From the NCBI RefSeq assembly GCF_007754425.1, contig NZ_CP037452.1, positions 5,245,164-5,309,163 on the forward strand: a stretch of DNA of 64,000 nt. The letters run 5' to 3'. The position numbers were made by a program, and so were the translations under genes. Under the pieces are notes generated by a model. That model worked only from the letters and a program-made list of their open reading frames with translations. It searched no databases and had not been told where the DNA came from. Source of the DNA: Gimesia fumaroli. Lineage in GTDB: Bacteria > Planctomycetota > Planctomycetia > Planctomycetales > Planctomycetaceae. Positions 8,907-17,306 of the stretch are shown piece by piece (position 1 is the stretch's first letter; each line of letters opens with the position of its first letter).

Positions 8907-10763
8907 ATGGTTAATCAGAATATGAACTCGACAGCAGAGAAAAAATTAGACCCTGATCAAATCAATGTCATCCTGGCCACGGACTGTGGAAGCACCACCA
9001 CCAAAGCCATTTTGATTGAGAAAAAAAATGGCGAGTATCGGCAGACATTTCGAGGTGAAGCTCCCACTACTGTAGAAGAGCCAGCTGCAGACGTAACCGT
9101 CGGTGTTGTGAATGCCGTAACCGAAGTGGGAGAATTAGCGGGTCGTAAACTGATCGATGAAAATGGGGAAATCATTCGCCCTGCACAGGGTGATACCGGC
9201 TGTGATATTTATATTTCGACTTCCAGTGCCGGTGGAGGGTTGCAAATGATGGTCGCGGGAGTCGTACGCGAAATGTCTGCCGCCAGTGCCAAACGAGCTG
9301 CCTTGGGTGCCGGAGCAATTGTCATGGATACGATTTGCTCCAATGACAAACGTCTGCCTCACGAACAGATTCAACGCATTCGTGAATTGCGTCCCGATAT
9401 GATTCTGCTGGCCGGTGGCACAGATGGGGGAACTCAAAAACATGTCGTCGAATTAGCAGAACTGATTGCTCCCGCCAAGCCGCAACCCCGCTTTGGTGGC
9501 ACCTATAAAATGCCCATCATTTACGCCGGCAATCAGGAAGCGAAAGAACTGGTTGAAGAAGCCTTTGATGAAGATGTCAAACTGACCACCGTAGCGAATG
9601 TCCGTCCGGTACTGGAGCAGGAAAATTTGGCCCCTGCTCGTGATGCGATCCACGATCTGTTTCTGGAACATGTGATGGCACATGCCCCGGGTTATAACAA
9701 ACTGATTTCCTGGGCCGATGCCCCAATCATGCCGACCCCCGGTGCCGTGGGAAATATTCTGCAAACGATCGCGGAGCGTCAAGGCATCAACGCTCTGGGA
9801 GTAGATATTGGTGGTGCGACGACAGATGTCTTCAGTGTATTCGACGGGACCTTTAACCGTACCGTGAGTGCCAATCTGGGAATGAGCTATTCCATCTCAA
9901 ACGTCTGTGCTTCTGCAACGCTTCCCATGATTTTACGCTGGGTGCATCTGGAGATGGATCCACGAGAATTGCAGAACCGCATCAAAAACAAAATGATCCG
10001 CCCGACCACCATTCCCCAGACAAAGGAAGGTCTGGTATTCGAACAGGCGGTCGCTCGAGAGGCGTTGCGACTGGCCTATATTCAACACAAGGAATTCGCA
10101 ACAACACTCAAAGGAGTCCAGCAGCAACGAACGGTTGGAGACACATTCAGTCAAAACACCAGCGGTCAATCGATTGTGGATAACATGAAACTGAATCTAC
10201 TGGTTGGTTCAGGTGGTGTCCTTTCACACGCTCCAAACATGAATCAAACTGCAGCCATGATGGTCGATGCCTTTGAGCCAGAAGGAATGACGGTACTCGC
10301 CAAAGACAGTATATTCATGATGCCTCACCTGGGTGTACTGGCTCAGGTCCATTCCCGTGCAGCTTTACAGGTATTTGAGCGGGACTGCTTGATCTATCTG
10401 GGAACCTGCATCGCCCCGCGCGGCTTTTATCGATCGGGAAGAACCTGTTTTCAGTATCAAATTTCCGGAAACTCACTGAATGAAACCGGTGAGATGGTCT
10501 GCGGTGAGATGAAACTTTTTCCTCTGGGTTACGATGAGTCGGCAACAGTCATAGTAGAACCAAGACGCGGTTATGACTTTGGAGCCGGTTCAGGAAAACG
10601 AATGGAATTCGAAGCGCGGGGCGGCACAGTCGGTTTGATTCTTGATGCTCGAGGCAGACCGCTCATGGTCCCTGCTGACGAACAAAATCACTTGGCAGAA
10701 TTGACGAGCTGGGTCGAGGAAATGAAGCTCTACCCCGACACTCATTTGATGGCACAACGATAA
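8907..10763 (+). CDS. GlmL/MutL-family ASKHA ATPase (glutamate mutase reactivase-like)
   Basis: A 618-aa protein with two ASKHA nucleotide-binding signatures: ATDCGSTTTKAILIE near residue 25 (phosphate 1) and ALGVDIGGATTDVFSV near 300 (phosphate 2). Other landmarks are STSSAGGGLQMMV and the ILLAGGTDGG loop. It matches the GlmL family, named for a protein beside B12-dependent glutamate mutase that resembles diol dehydratase reactivases. No mutase gene (glmS/glmE) lies in this window. The neighbours are instead a KOW-like protein and four membrane proteins, so a different client is likely. It is 21 nt before the next gene's ATG. Confidence 0.85.
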   Translation: MVNQNMNSTAEKKLDPDQINVILATDCGSTTTKAILIEKKNGEYRQTFRGEAPTTVEEPAADVTVGVVNAVTEVGELAGRKLIDENGEIIRPAQGDTGCDIYISTSSAGGGLQMMVAGVVREMSAASAKRAALGAGAIVMDTICSNDKRLPHEQIQRIRELRPDMILLAGGTDGGTQKHVVELAELIAPAKPQPRFGGTYKMPIIYAGNQEAKELVEEAFDEDVKLTTVANVRPVLEQENLAPARDAIHDLFLEHVMAHAPGYNKLISWADAPIMPTPGAVGNILQTIAERQGINALGVDIGGATTDVFSVFDGTFNRTVSANLGMSYSISNVCASATLPMILRWVHLEMDPRELQNRIKNKMIRPTTIPQTKEGLVFEQAVAREALRLAYIQHKEFATTLKGVQQQRTVGDTFSQNTSGQSIVDNMKLNLLVGSGGVLSHAPNMNQTAAMMVDAFEPEGMTVLAKDSIFMMPHLGVLAQVHSRAALQVFERDCLIYLGTCIAPRGFYRSGRTCFQYQISGNSLNETGEMVCGEMKLFPLGYDESATVIVEPRRGYDFGAGSGKRMEFEARGGTVGLILDARGRPLMVPADEQNHLAELTSWVEEMKLYPDTHLMAQR

Positions 10764-10784
10764 CCCCTCAGAGAATTGGCTATT

Positions 10785-11921
10785 ATGGCAAAAGCATATT
10801 CACCAGGATTACAAATCCGTCAGCGAGTGCTACATTCCAGCCGGCGCATTCTCCCCATTCCGGGTGATGTGCTGGTCAAGGTCGGCGATCAAGCCACCTC
10901 TCAGCAGATCGTCGCTCAAACCTTCATGCCAGGTGATGTCACACCCGTTAATGTCGCCAATCAAATTTCGGTGGCTCCCTCTGAAGTCCCCGGCTGCATG
11001 CTGTTTTCGGTGGGAGACGAAATTCATGTAGGCGACGTACTGGCCCGCAGTAAAGGAATTTTTGGTTTCTTCAAAGCAGAAACGAAAGCCAAAACGGCTG
11101 GAACGATTGAATCCATCTCTCATGTGACAGGCCAGGTTATTCTGCGCGGAGCGCCCCTGCCGATTCAGGTCCGCGCTTATCAGGCAGGCACGATTAAAGA
11201 AGTCATTCCCGAACAAGGAGTCGTCATCGAGTCGGAAGTGACATTCTTGCAGGGCATTCTGGGGATTGGCGGAGAAGCTTATGGAACCATTCAGTTTGCC
11301 TGCCAGGATAAAGATGAACCATTGATCGCCTCTCTACTTGATGAATCGATGCAGGGAAAAATCATCATCGGCGGTGCCCGTATGACGGGAGAAGCCGTCA
11401 TACGAGGGATTGAAATTGGCGTAGCGGCCATCATCTCCGGCGGAATGGATGACGAGGATCTGAAAGAAATTCTGGGCTATGACCTGGGAGTCGCCGTCAC
11501 GGGATCAGAACATATTGGGACGACTCTGATCATCACCGAAGGCTTTGGTGATATCGCGATGGCAGAGCGAACCTTCAATCTTCTCAAAGAACGGGAAGGA
11601 TCCGAAGCCGCCGTCAATGGGACTACACAAATTCGTGCGGGTGTGATGCGACCTGAAATTGTGATCCCACTGGATGAAAAAATGAAGGCCGCCCCCCAAA
11701 CCGAGGCAAAACAGGAAGTTTCGCTGGGCATTTTAGATACTGGTGTACCGGTTCGAATTATTCGTGAACCTTATTTCGGACTGCTCGGAGAAGTGGGAGA
11801 GATGCCGACGGAATTACAGACTCTGGAATCTGGTTCTGAGTCACGGGTGCTTGAGGTGATTTTGCATACAGGAAATAAAGTGATTGTTCCCCGCGCTAAT
11901 GTGGAACTCATCGAAGGATAA
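10785..11921 (+). CDS. Conserved protein with barrel-like N-terminus and KOW-like C-terminus
   Basis: A 378-aa protein from ATG 10785 (an in-frame TTG lies 9 nt upstream). The N-terminal 130 residues contain beta-strand segments resembling carrier or barrel-sandwich domains (GDEIHVGDVLARSKG, then AGTIESISHVTGQVILRG). The middle has Gly-rich segments such as KIIIGGARMTGEAVIRG and AAIISGGMDDEDL. The last 50 residues look KOW-like (LLGEVGEMP then VIVPRANVELIEG). No transmembrane span is evident. It occurs between the GlmL-like ATPase and membrane proteins, so it may link a cytoplasmic ATPase to the membrane partners. The function is unknown. Confidence 0.75.
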   Translation: MAKAYSPGLQIRQRVLHSSRRILPIPGDVLVKVGDQATSQQIVAQTFMPGDVTPVNVANQISVAPSEVPGCMLFSVGDEIHVGDVLARSKGIFGFFKAETKAKTAGTIESISHVTGQVILRGAPLPIQVRAYQAGTIKEVIPEQGVVIESEVTFLQGILGIGGEAYGTIQFACQDKDEPLIASLLDESMQGKIIIGGARMTGEAVIRGIEIGVAAIISGGMDDEDLKEILGYDLGVAVTGSEHIGTTLIITEGFGDIAMAERTFNLLKEREGSEAAVNGTTQIRAGVMRPEIVIPLDEKMKAAPQTEAKQEVSLGILDTGVPVRIIREPYFGLLGEVGEMPTELQTLESGSESRVLEVILHTGNKVIVPRANVELIEG

Positions 11922-11927
11922 ATTGTG

Positions 11928-13184
11928 ATGCATTTCAGAAAAGATGTTATTCTCAGACTCATGCTTCCGTTCCTGCTCTTAACAGCAGGTCTGGCGGGAG
12001 CGAACGCCGCAGAGCCACCGGCTCCGCCGACGGATTTCAGAGCGGAAGATGTTCCCGGCGACGCAGGAACAGGCATCGATCTCTTCTGGACCCTATCGCC
12101 AGATGACGAGGAAAACACAAAACCACGCAAGGTTTTACGTTATATCATCTCCCGCAAAGAGGCTAACAGCAACGAGTCCCTGTACGAGAACATTGGCGAA
12201 CCGACTTACCGAGTGAATACATTCCGTGATTCCAACTGTGAGACCGACGTGCCTTATCTGTATCGTATTGAAGCAGTTGGGCAGGAAAGTCAGAAATCAA
12301 AACCGGTTGTCATCAGCGAACCGGTGATTGCCTCGCTGCAGTGGTTTAACCTGCAGCGCAGCTGGTTCGCAGTTTTTGTGTTTCTGATCTGTGGTTCGGT
12401 GATCATATTCATCGAAATGGCGCGCAAAGGAAAAAAACTCAAGGTACGCAAAATCGCCGGCCTGGAAGCAATCACAGATGCCGTTGGACGTGCGACCGAA
12501 ATGGGGCGATCCTGTCTGTTCGTACCTGGCATTCAGGATATCAATGACATTCAGACCGTTGCGGGAATCACGGTACTGGCCCAGGTTGCAGAAACAACGG
12601 CCGACTATCGTGCCCATCTTGAAGTGCCGACATCTCGATCTCTAGTCATGACAACAGCCCGGGATACGGTTGAAGCCGCCTACCTCGCCGCAGGTCGCCC
12701 TGACGAATACAACGAAGACGACATTTATTATATCACTGACGAACAATTCGGGTACGTCGCCAGTGTGACGGGGAAAATGGTCCGCGACAAACCGGCCGCC
12801 TGTTTCTACATGGGTGCATTTTATGCAGAGTCTTTGATTCTGGCAGAAACCGGTAACTCAGTCGGCGCGATTCAGGTTGCAGGGACCGCAATGCCCACAC
12901 AGCTCCCTTTCTTTGTAGCGGCCTGCGATTTCACCCTGATTGGAGAAGAGTTTTTTGCTGCATCCGCTTACCTTTCAAGAGAACCACAACAGTTAGGCAG
13001 CCTGAAAGGACAGGACTTCGGTAAATTAATCGGAGGACTGTTGCTGATTGCCGGCTGCCTGATCATGACGCTCTCTGCTATTGAATCGCGGGGTGTCGCA
13101 CCAGACGAAGAACGCAAGACCTTTCTGCAGTCTGCTCAGGCCTATATTAAAGAGAATATCCTCGGTAAAGGAGGTTTTAAATAA
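11928..13184 (+). CDS. Exported fibronectin-like, membrane protein of the GlmL-like operon (DUF6754-like)
   Basis: A 418-aa protein from ATG 11928 (GAAGGA 9 nt upstream). It has a signal peptide (about 1-28, ending near ANAA), a fibronectin III-like domain (about 35-125; APPTDFRAEDVPGDAGTGID is a typical opening), a membrane helix near 143-163 and a larger cytoplasmic region with GLEAITDAVGRATEMGRS and a GNSVGAIQVAGTAMPTQLPF segment. A second hydrophobic segment lies near 367-385. This layout resembles proteins carrying DUF6754; that match is from memory and was not searched. Its stop overlaps the next ATG by one base. Confidence 0.75.
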   Translation: MHFRKDVILRLMLPFLLLTAGLAGANAAEPPAPPTDFRAEDVPGDAGTGIDLFWTLSPDDEENTKPRKVLRYIISRKEANSNESLYENIGEPTYRVNTFRDSNCETDVPYLYRIEAVGQESQKSKPVVISEPVIASLQWFNLQRSWFAVFVFLICGSVIIFIEMARKGKKLKVRKIAGLEAITDAVGRATEMGRSCLFVPGIQDINDIQTVAGITVLAQVAETTADYRAHLEVPTSRSLVMTTARDTVEAAYLAAGRPDEYNEDDIYYITDEQFGYVASVTGKMVRDKPAACFYMGAFYAESLILAETGNSVGAIQVAGTAMPTQLPFFVAACDFTLIGEEFFAASAYLSREPQQLGSLKGQDFGKLIGGLLLIAGCLIMTLSAIESRGVAPDEERKTFLQSAQAYIKENILGKGGFK

Positions 13185-13912
13185 TGAAACGAACCATCCC
13201 CCTGTTTATATCCGCAGTCACGGGATTTGTACTGATTTGTACGGCATTCATCCCCAAGTTTGTGGACTGGGGCAATGATGCGATGGCCTGGTTTAATATT
13301 CTGGCGGCGTTTGCTTTTATCCTGGGTGGCGGTAACTTGCTGAAAATGCAATTGCAGAAAATCTCCGCGCAGCAGCCGGGCTGGGGATATTCAGCCGTTA
13401 CTCTGATCGCGTTTTTCATCACATTGATTGTCGGACTACTGAAAGTCGGCGTGCATCCGAATATCAATTTTCCCGAATATGCCTGGTCCGGAGACTACCT
13501 CGCAGAGGGGAGTACCTTCTGGTGGTTATTCGAATACATTTTTTACCCGCTTTCAGCCACGATGTTTGCTTTGCTGGCGTTCTATATTTCCTCAGCTGCA
13601 TTTCGTGCGTTCCGAGCGAAAAATACCGAAGCCACTATTCTTCTCTTGATCGCCGTGATCGTGTTACTGGGACGGACTTATGCAGGGGTCTGGTTAACCA
13701 GTTGGCTCCCGAATGAACCTATTCTTGGTAATAGCGGCATCACTTATAGCGATTTTCATTTATCCCATTTATCGGAAATCATCATGGACGACTTCACCAC
13801 TCCCGGTATGCGAGCGATCACGATCGGAATTGCACTGGGGGTCGCCTCAACTTCATTGAAAGTTCTATTAGGCGTCGATCGTTCTTACCTTGGATCAGAT
13901 CAGGAGGCGTGA
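13184..13912 (+). CDS. Multi-pass membrane protein of the GlmL-like operon
   Basis: A 242-aa protein with about six hydrophobic segments spread over its length (residues about 5-25, 30-50, 65-85, 115-140, 150-170 and 200-220) and little soluble domain. The ATG at 13184 overlaps the previous stop (TAATG), so translation is coupled. The next gene starts 3 nt after its stop. I do not recognise a family. It is probably an integral subunit of a membrane complex with its three membrane neighbours. Confidence 0.75.
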   Translation: MKRTIPLFISAVTGFVLICTAFIPKFVDWGNDAMAWFNILAAFAFILGGGNLLKMQLQKISAQQPGWGYSAVTLIAFFITLIVGLLKVGVHPNINFPEYAWSGDYLAEGSTFWWLFEYIFYPLSATMFALLAFYISSAAFRAFRAKNTEATILLLIAVIVLLGRTYAGVWLTSWLPNEPILGNSGITYSDFHLSHLSEIIMDDFTTPGMRAITIGIALGVASTSLKVLLGVDRSYLGSDQEA

Positions 13913-13915
13913 ACG

Positions 13916-14776
13916 ATGCTGGAAATACTACAAAACCTTGATCGTCGCTGGATCTTTTTAATGATGTTTATTGCCGTCTCAGTGCCGCTGATCATGGGCA
14001 CCACGTTTCCGGAAGAACCATCCGATCAGGTCATGGCTGTTTTTCATGCCGTGGATGATCTCCCCGACGGATCGAATGTGGTAGTCGCCTTAGACTATGA
14101 CCCGGCCAGCGAGGGTGAGCTACAGCCAATGGCGTCGGCATTCACCCGGCATTGTGCCTTGAAAAAACATAATCTCTATTTCATGACTCTCTGGCCCCAG
14201 GGAATCCCGATGATTCAGCGTTCGATTGATCTACTGGAAAGTGAATTCCCTGATACTTACAAAGGAAAATATGGCTCCAAGTATGTGAATCTGGGATTTC
14301 GGGCCGGCAATGAAGGGGTCATCAAACTGGTAGTAGAAGATTTAAAAAAATCCTATTCTTCCGACATCAATGGAACGGATCTAGAGAACATCCCACTCAC
14401 CAAAAATCTCAAGAACATTCAACAGGTTGACCTGTTAGCGAATGTCAGTGCCGGCTACCCCGGTTCGAAAGAATGGGTTTTGTATGGTTCGGCCCCGTTT
14501 GATATTCCGACAGTCGTCGGTTGCACCGGGGTGCAGGCACCGATCATGCTGCCTTATATCCCTCAGCAACTCGATGGAATGCTGGCCGCCATCAAAGGCG
14601 CTGCAGAATACGAACAGGCAATCATCAATGGTTATCCTGAGTTGAAAGACAACCCGAACGCCAAAGAAGGACTCAAACGCATGGGGCCACAACTGGTAGC
14701 ACACGTGCTGCTGATTAGTCTGATTGTGTTGGGTAACGTGATTTATTTCTGGGAACGAAAGCAGGGAATGGCTTAA
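13916..14776 (+). CDS. Membrane-anchored protein with large extracytoplasmic domain
   Basis: A 286-aa protein with an N-terminal membrane helix (about residues 13-30) and a C-terminal one (about 260-278, VAHVLLISLIVLGNVIYFW). The domain between them alternates strands and helices (SNVVVALDYDPASEGELQP, NLYFMTLWPQG, KYVNLGFRAG), reminiscent of a Rossmann-like or periplasmic-binding fold. I cannot assign it. It is located between two multi-pass proteins of the same operon, with a 3-nt gap before and a TAATG overlap after, so it very likely works in the same complex. Confidence 0.75.
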   Translation: MLEILQNLDRRWIFLMMFIAVSVPLIMGTTFPEEPSDQVMAVFHAVDDLPDGSNVVVALDYDPASEGELQPMASAFTRHCALKKHNLYFMTLWPQGIPMIQRSIDLLESEFPDTYKGKYGSKYVNLGFRAGNEGVIKLVVEDLKKSYSSDINGTDLENIPLTKNLKNIQQVDLLANVSAGYPGSKEWVLYGSAPFDIPTVVGCTGVQAPIMLPYIPQQLDGMLAAIKGAAEYEQAIINGYPELKDNPNAKEGLKRMGPQLVAHVLLISLIVLGNVIYFWERKQGMA

Positions 14777-15672
14777 TGAAACAGTCAACACTCATCTGGA
14801 CACTGCTGATGGTATTTGGTGGATTAGGTCTGCTGTCCATTCAAATATTCAGATCTCAAGGAGCGATTTACGTACGAGAAGTTCCCGTCGAAGCCCAAGC
14901 ATCACAGCCGGAATCTCCAGAGCAGGTTTATCGATGGTCGAAATACCAGCAGGTTCCCGCGACAGAAAAAGGCGAACCGGGCGTCAGCTTTAGCCTGTCA
15001 AGAACCATAGGTTTGTGGGTTGCCGCCTTTTGCACGCTGGCTATCTTTTCCTTTCTCTATGGTGACAATCCGCTCTACAAGTTTACGGAATCAGTCTTTG
15101 TTGGAGTCTCTGCGGGCTATGCAATGGTCGTCGCGTTCTGGACTGAAATAGTAACAAATCTGTTCGCCAAACTCTTGCCTGGTCTGGCTCGGATCAGTTT
15201 TTTCCCTGATATGGAAGAAGGGGCTCAAGTCAGTTGGCTTTATCTAGTCCCTCTTGTCTTGAGTGTGCTGCTTCTGTGGCGTCTGGCGCCTAAGGGGAAC
15301 TGGATTGCACGTTGGCCGTTGGCATTTTTTATTGGCGCTACAGCAGGAATTCGTCTCATCAGCTATCTTGAAGCAGATTTTGTCGGGCAAATCCAAAACA
15401 CGATTATGCCGTTCATCGTCTTTGATTCAAAAGGCTCGTTCCTGTGGATCGAATCTTTGCGGAATTCAATTGTGATTGTCGGCGTACTGTCGTGTATGGT
15501 CTATTTCTTTTTCTCGATCGAACATGAGGGTATCGTCAAATATATTTCGCGACTGGGCGTCTGGTTTCTGATGGTTACCTTCGGTGCCAGCTTTGCTTAT
15601 ACGGTGATGGGACGAATTGCCCTACTTAGTGGCCGGCTCAATTTTCTGTTTAACGACTGGCTGGGAATCTAG
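14776..15672 (+). CDS. Multi-pass membrane protein, last gene of the GlmL-like operon
   Basis: A 298-aa protein with an N-terminal helix (about 8-26), a short polar segment, and about seven more hydrophobic helices (for example LVPLVLSVLLLWRLAP and SIVIVGVLSCMVYFFF). The ATG overlaps the preceding stop (TAATG). After its stop there are about 235 nt before the next gene and no evident hairpin terminator. The family is not recognised. The tight spacing of the four membrane genes suggests fixed stoichiometry. Confidence 0.75.
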   Translation: MKQSTLIWTLLMVFGGLGLLSIQIFRSQGAIYVREVPVEAQASQPESPEQVYRWSKYQQVPATEKGEPGVSFSLSRTIGLWVAAFCTLAIFSFLYGDNPLYKFTESVFVGVSAGYAMVVAFWTEIVTNLFAKLLPGLARISFFPDMEEGAQVSWLYLVPLVLSVLLLWRLAPKGNWIARWPLAFFIGATAGIRLISYLEADFVGQIQNTIMPFIVFDSKGSFLWIESLRNSIVIVGVLSCMVYFFFSIEHEGIVKYISRLGVWFLMVTFGASFAYTVMGRIALLSGRLNFLFNDWLGI

Positions 15673-15907
15673 ATTGTTTCCGTCTTGAGACCAGTAACCT
15701 CAACTCTGTTAAGTCTATTCACCTCAATATGATAAAACAGAAATTTCAATCAAAAACCAGATAGAAATAGCACACAGTTTACTTCGATAAAATCTGTGTG
15801 AAGAACTGATTTTTGTTTAAAGCAACCACTCAATACCCTACGCGTTCGTTTCTGCTTCTGCTATATTCGAATTCTGCCCACCGGTCGCGCGCCCTGCCGA
15901 CTGCTTA

Positions 15908-17293
15908 ATGATCCCAGGGAAGAAAATAAGAGAAATGAATTCGCAGCCTGCCTGTGCTGACGCGGAACCAAAAAAAGATCACGAGGAAATCTCCACCACC
16001 CACAAATACTTTCCCGGCTGGACGATGCTGGGAATTGCTGCCATGGCGCAATTTCTGTCGGCTCCCGGCCAGTCATTTTCAGTGGCCGTGTTCAAAGACC
16101 CGATGCGGGCTGGCCTGGGACTAACGGAAACGCAATACTCCTTAGCTTATGGCTTTGCCACCATTGTCAGTGCCTGCCTGTTGCCTTTTGTCGGTCGGTT
16201 GCTGGATCGCTGGGGCGCCCGAATTATTCTCCCGGTTACAGCCACAGGACTGGCTTTGGCCTGTTTTTTCATGTCCCGCATCCACACGCTCCCAGAGCTC
16301 TATATCGGCTTCAGCCTGGTGCGCAGTCTGGGACAGGGCGCCCTCACATTAATCTCAGTCTGGATGGTAGGAGAGTGGTTTGAAAAGAAACGAGGACGTG
16401 CGACAGCCCTGGCTGGTTTTGGTAGTGCCTTTTCGGTCATGACCGTACCGTTACTCAATAGTTGGTTGATCAATCACTATGGTTGGAAAACCGGCTGGAT
16501 CTTTCATGCCGTCACCGTTGCTGTCTGTTTGATTGTGCCTGGAATATTGATTGTCAGAAACCGCCCGGAAGACCTGGGGCTGCATCCCGATGGGATTGAT
16601 CCTGCACTCGAACCTGAACCAGAACCTGAAACTCCTGGCAAAAAACCGAGGCGACCGCTGATTACCGCCACAATTGAATCCTGGACAGTGCGAGAAGTAC
16701 TACGTGATCCTACATTCTGGAAACTGCTATCCGTGATCACAACACATGCCCTGGTAGGCACCGGTCTGGTCTTTCACCAGATTTCATTACTCGGCAGCCA
16801 TGGCGTTCCCGAACACTGGGCTATCCGAATGATGTCGTTCCAGGCGATTTGTGCAACGGTCTTGATGTTTCCAGCAGGCTGGGTCACGGACCGACTTCCC
16901 AGCCGCTATATCCTCTGCTTCTCTATGCTCTGTTTATCCGTTGCGAATCTGATCGTCCTGACGATGCCCGCCGTCTGGATGGTAGTCGGTTATTCATTTT
17001 TACTGGGGATGACCGGAAGTATTTTTCGCAGCACGGCGACAGTCGTCTGGATCAATTATTACGGACGCATGAATCAGGGTGCGGTCCGCGGCGTTGCCTG
17101 GTCGATGATGATCCTGGCATCCGCACTCGGCCCTTTGCCGGTCGCGATGTCGATCGATTATTTTGGTTCGTACAACCCGGTCTTGTGTTTATTCACAGCC
17201 ATGCCTCTCGTAGCGGCATTTGCTGTCTGGTCAGCGCATCCCCCTCGATTGTTTAAAGAACAAGAAGAGACTGAATCAGAACCAGCCGTCTAA
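15908..17293 (+). CDS. Major facilitator superfamily transporter
   Basis: A 461-aa secondary carrier with twelve predicted membrane spans. The signature loop between helices 2 and 3 is present as GRLLDRWGARII, and a related loop in the second half reads DRLPSRYIL. A charged central loop (PEPEPETPGKKPRR) separates the two six-helix halves. The substrate cannot be deduced; the pattern is closest to oxalate/monocarboxylate-type MFS carriers. An in-frame ATG at 15935 with AAGAGA upstream is an equally good start. The 235-nt gap before it is A+T-rich, and the gene is probably transcribed alone. Confidence 0.88.
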   Translation: MIPGKKIREMNSQPACADAEPKKDHEEISTTHKYFPGWTMLGIAAMAQFLSAPGQSFSVAVFKDPMRAGLGLTETQYSLAYGFATIVSACLLPFVGRLLDRWGARIILPVTATGLALACFFMSRIHTLPELYIGFSLVRSLGQGALTLISVWMVGEWFEKKRGRATALAGFGSAFSVMTVPLLNSWLINHYGWKTGWIFHAVTVAVCLIVPGILIVRNRPEDLGLHPDGIDPALEPEPEPETPGKKPRRPLITATIESWTVREVLRDPTFWKLLSVITTHALVGTGLVFHQISLLGSHGVPEHWAIRMMSFQAICATVLMFPAGWVTDRLPSRYILCFSMLCLSVANLIVLTMPAVWMVVGYSFLLGMTGSIFRSTATVVWINYYGRMNQGAVRGVAWSMMILASALGPLPVAMSIDYFGSYNPVLCLFTAMPLVAAFAVWSAHPPRLFKEQEETESEPAV

Positions 17294-17306
17294 TTTAAAC
17301 GGCATC

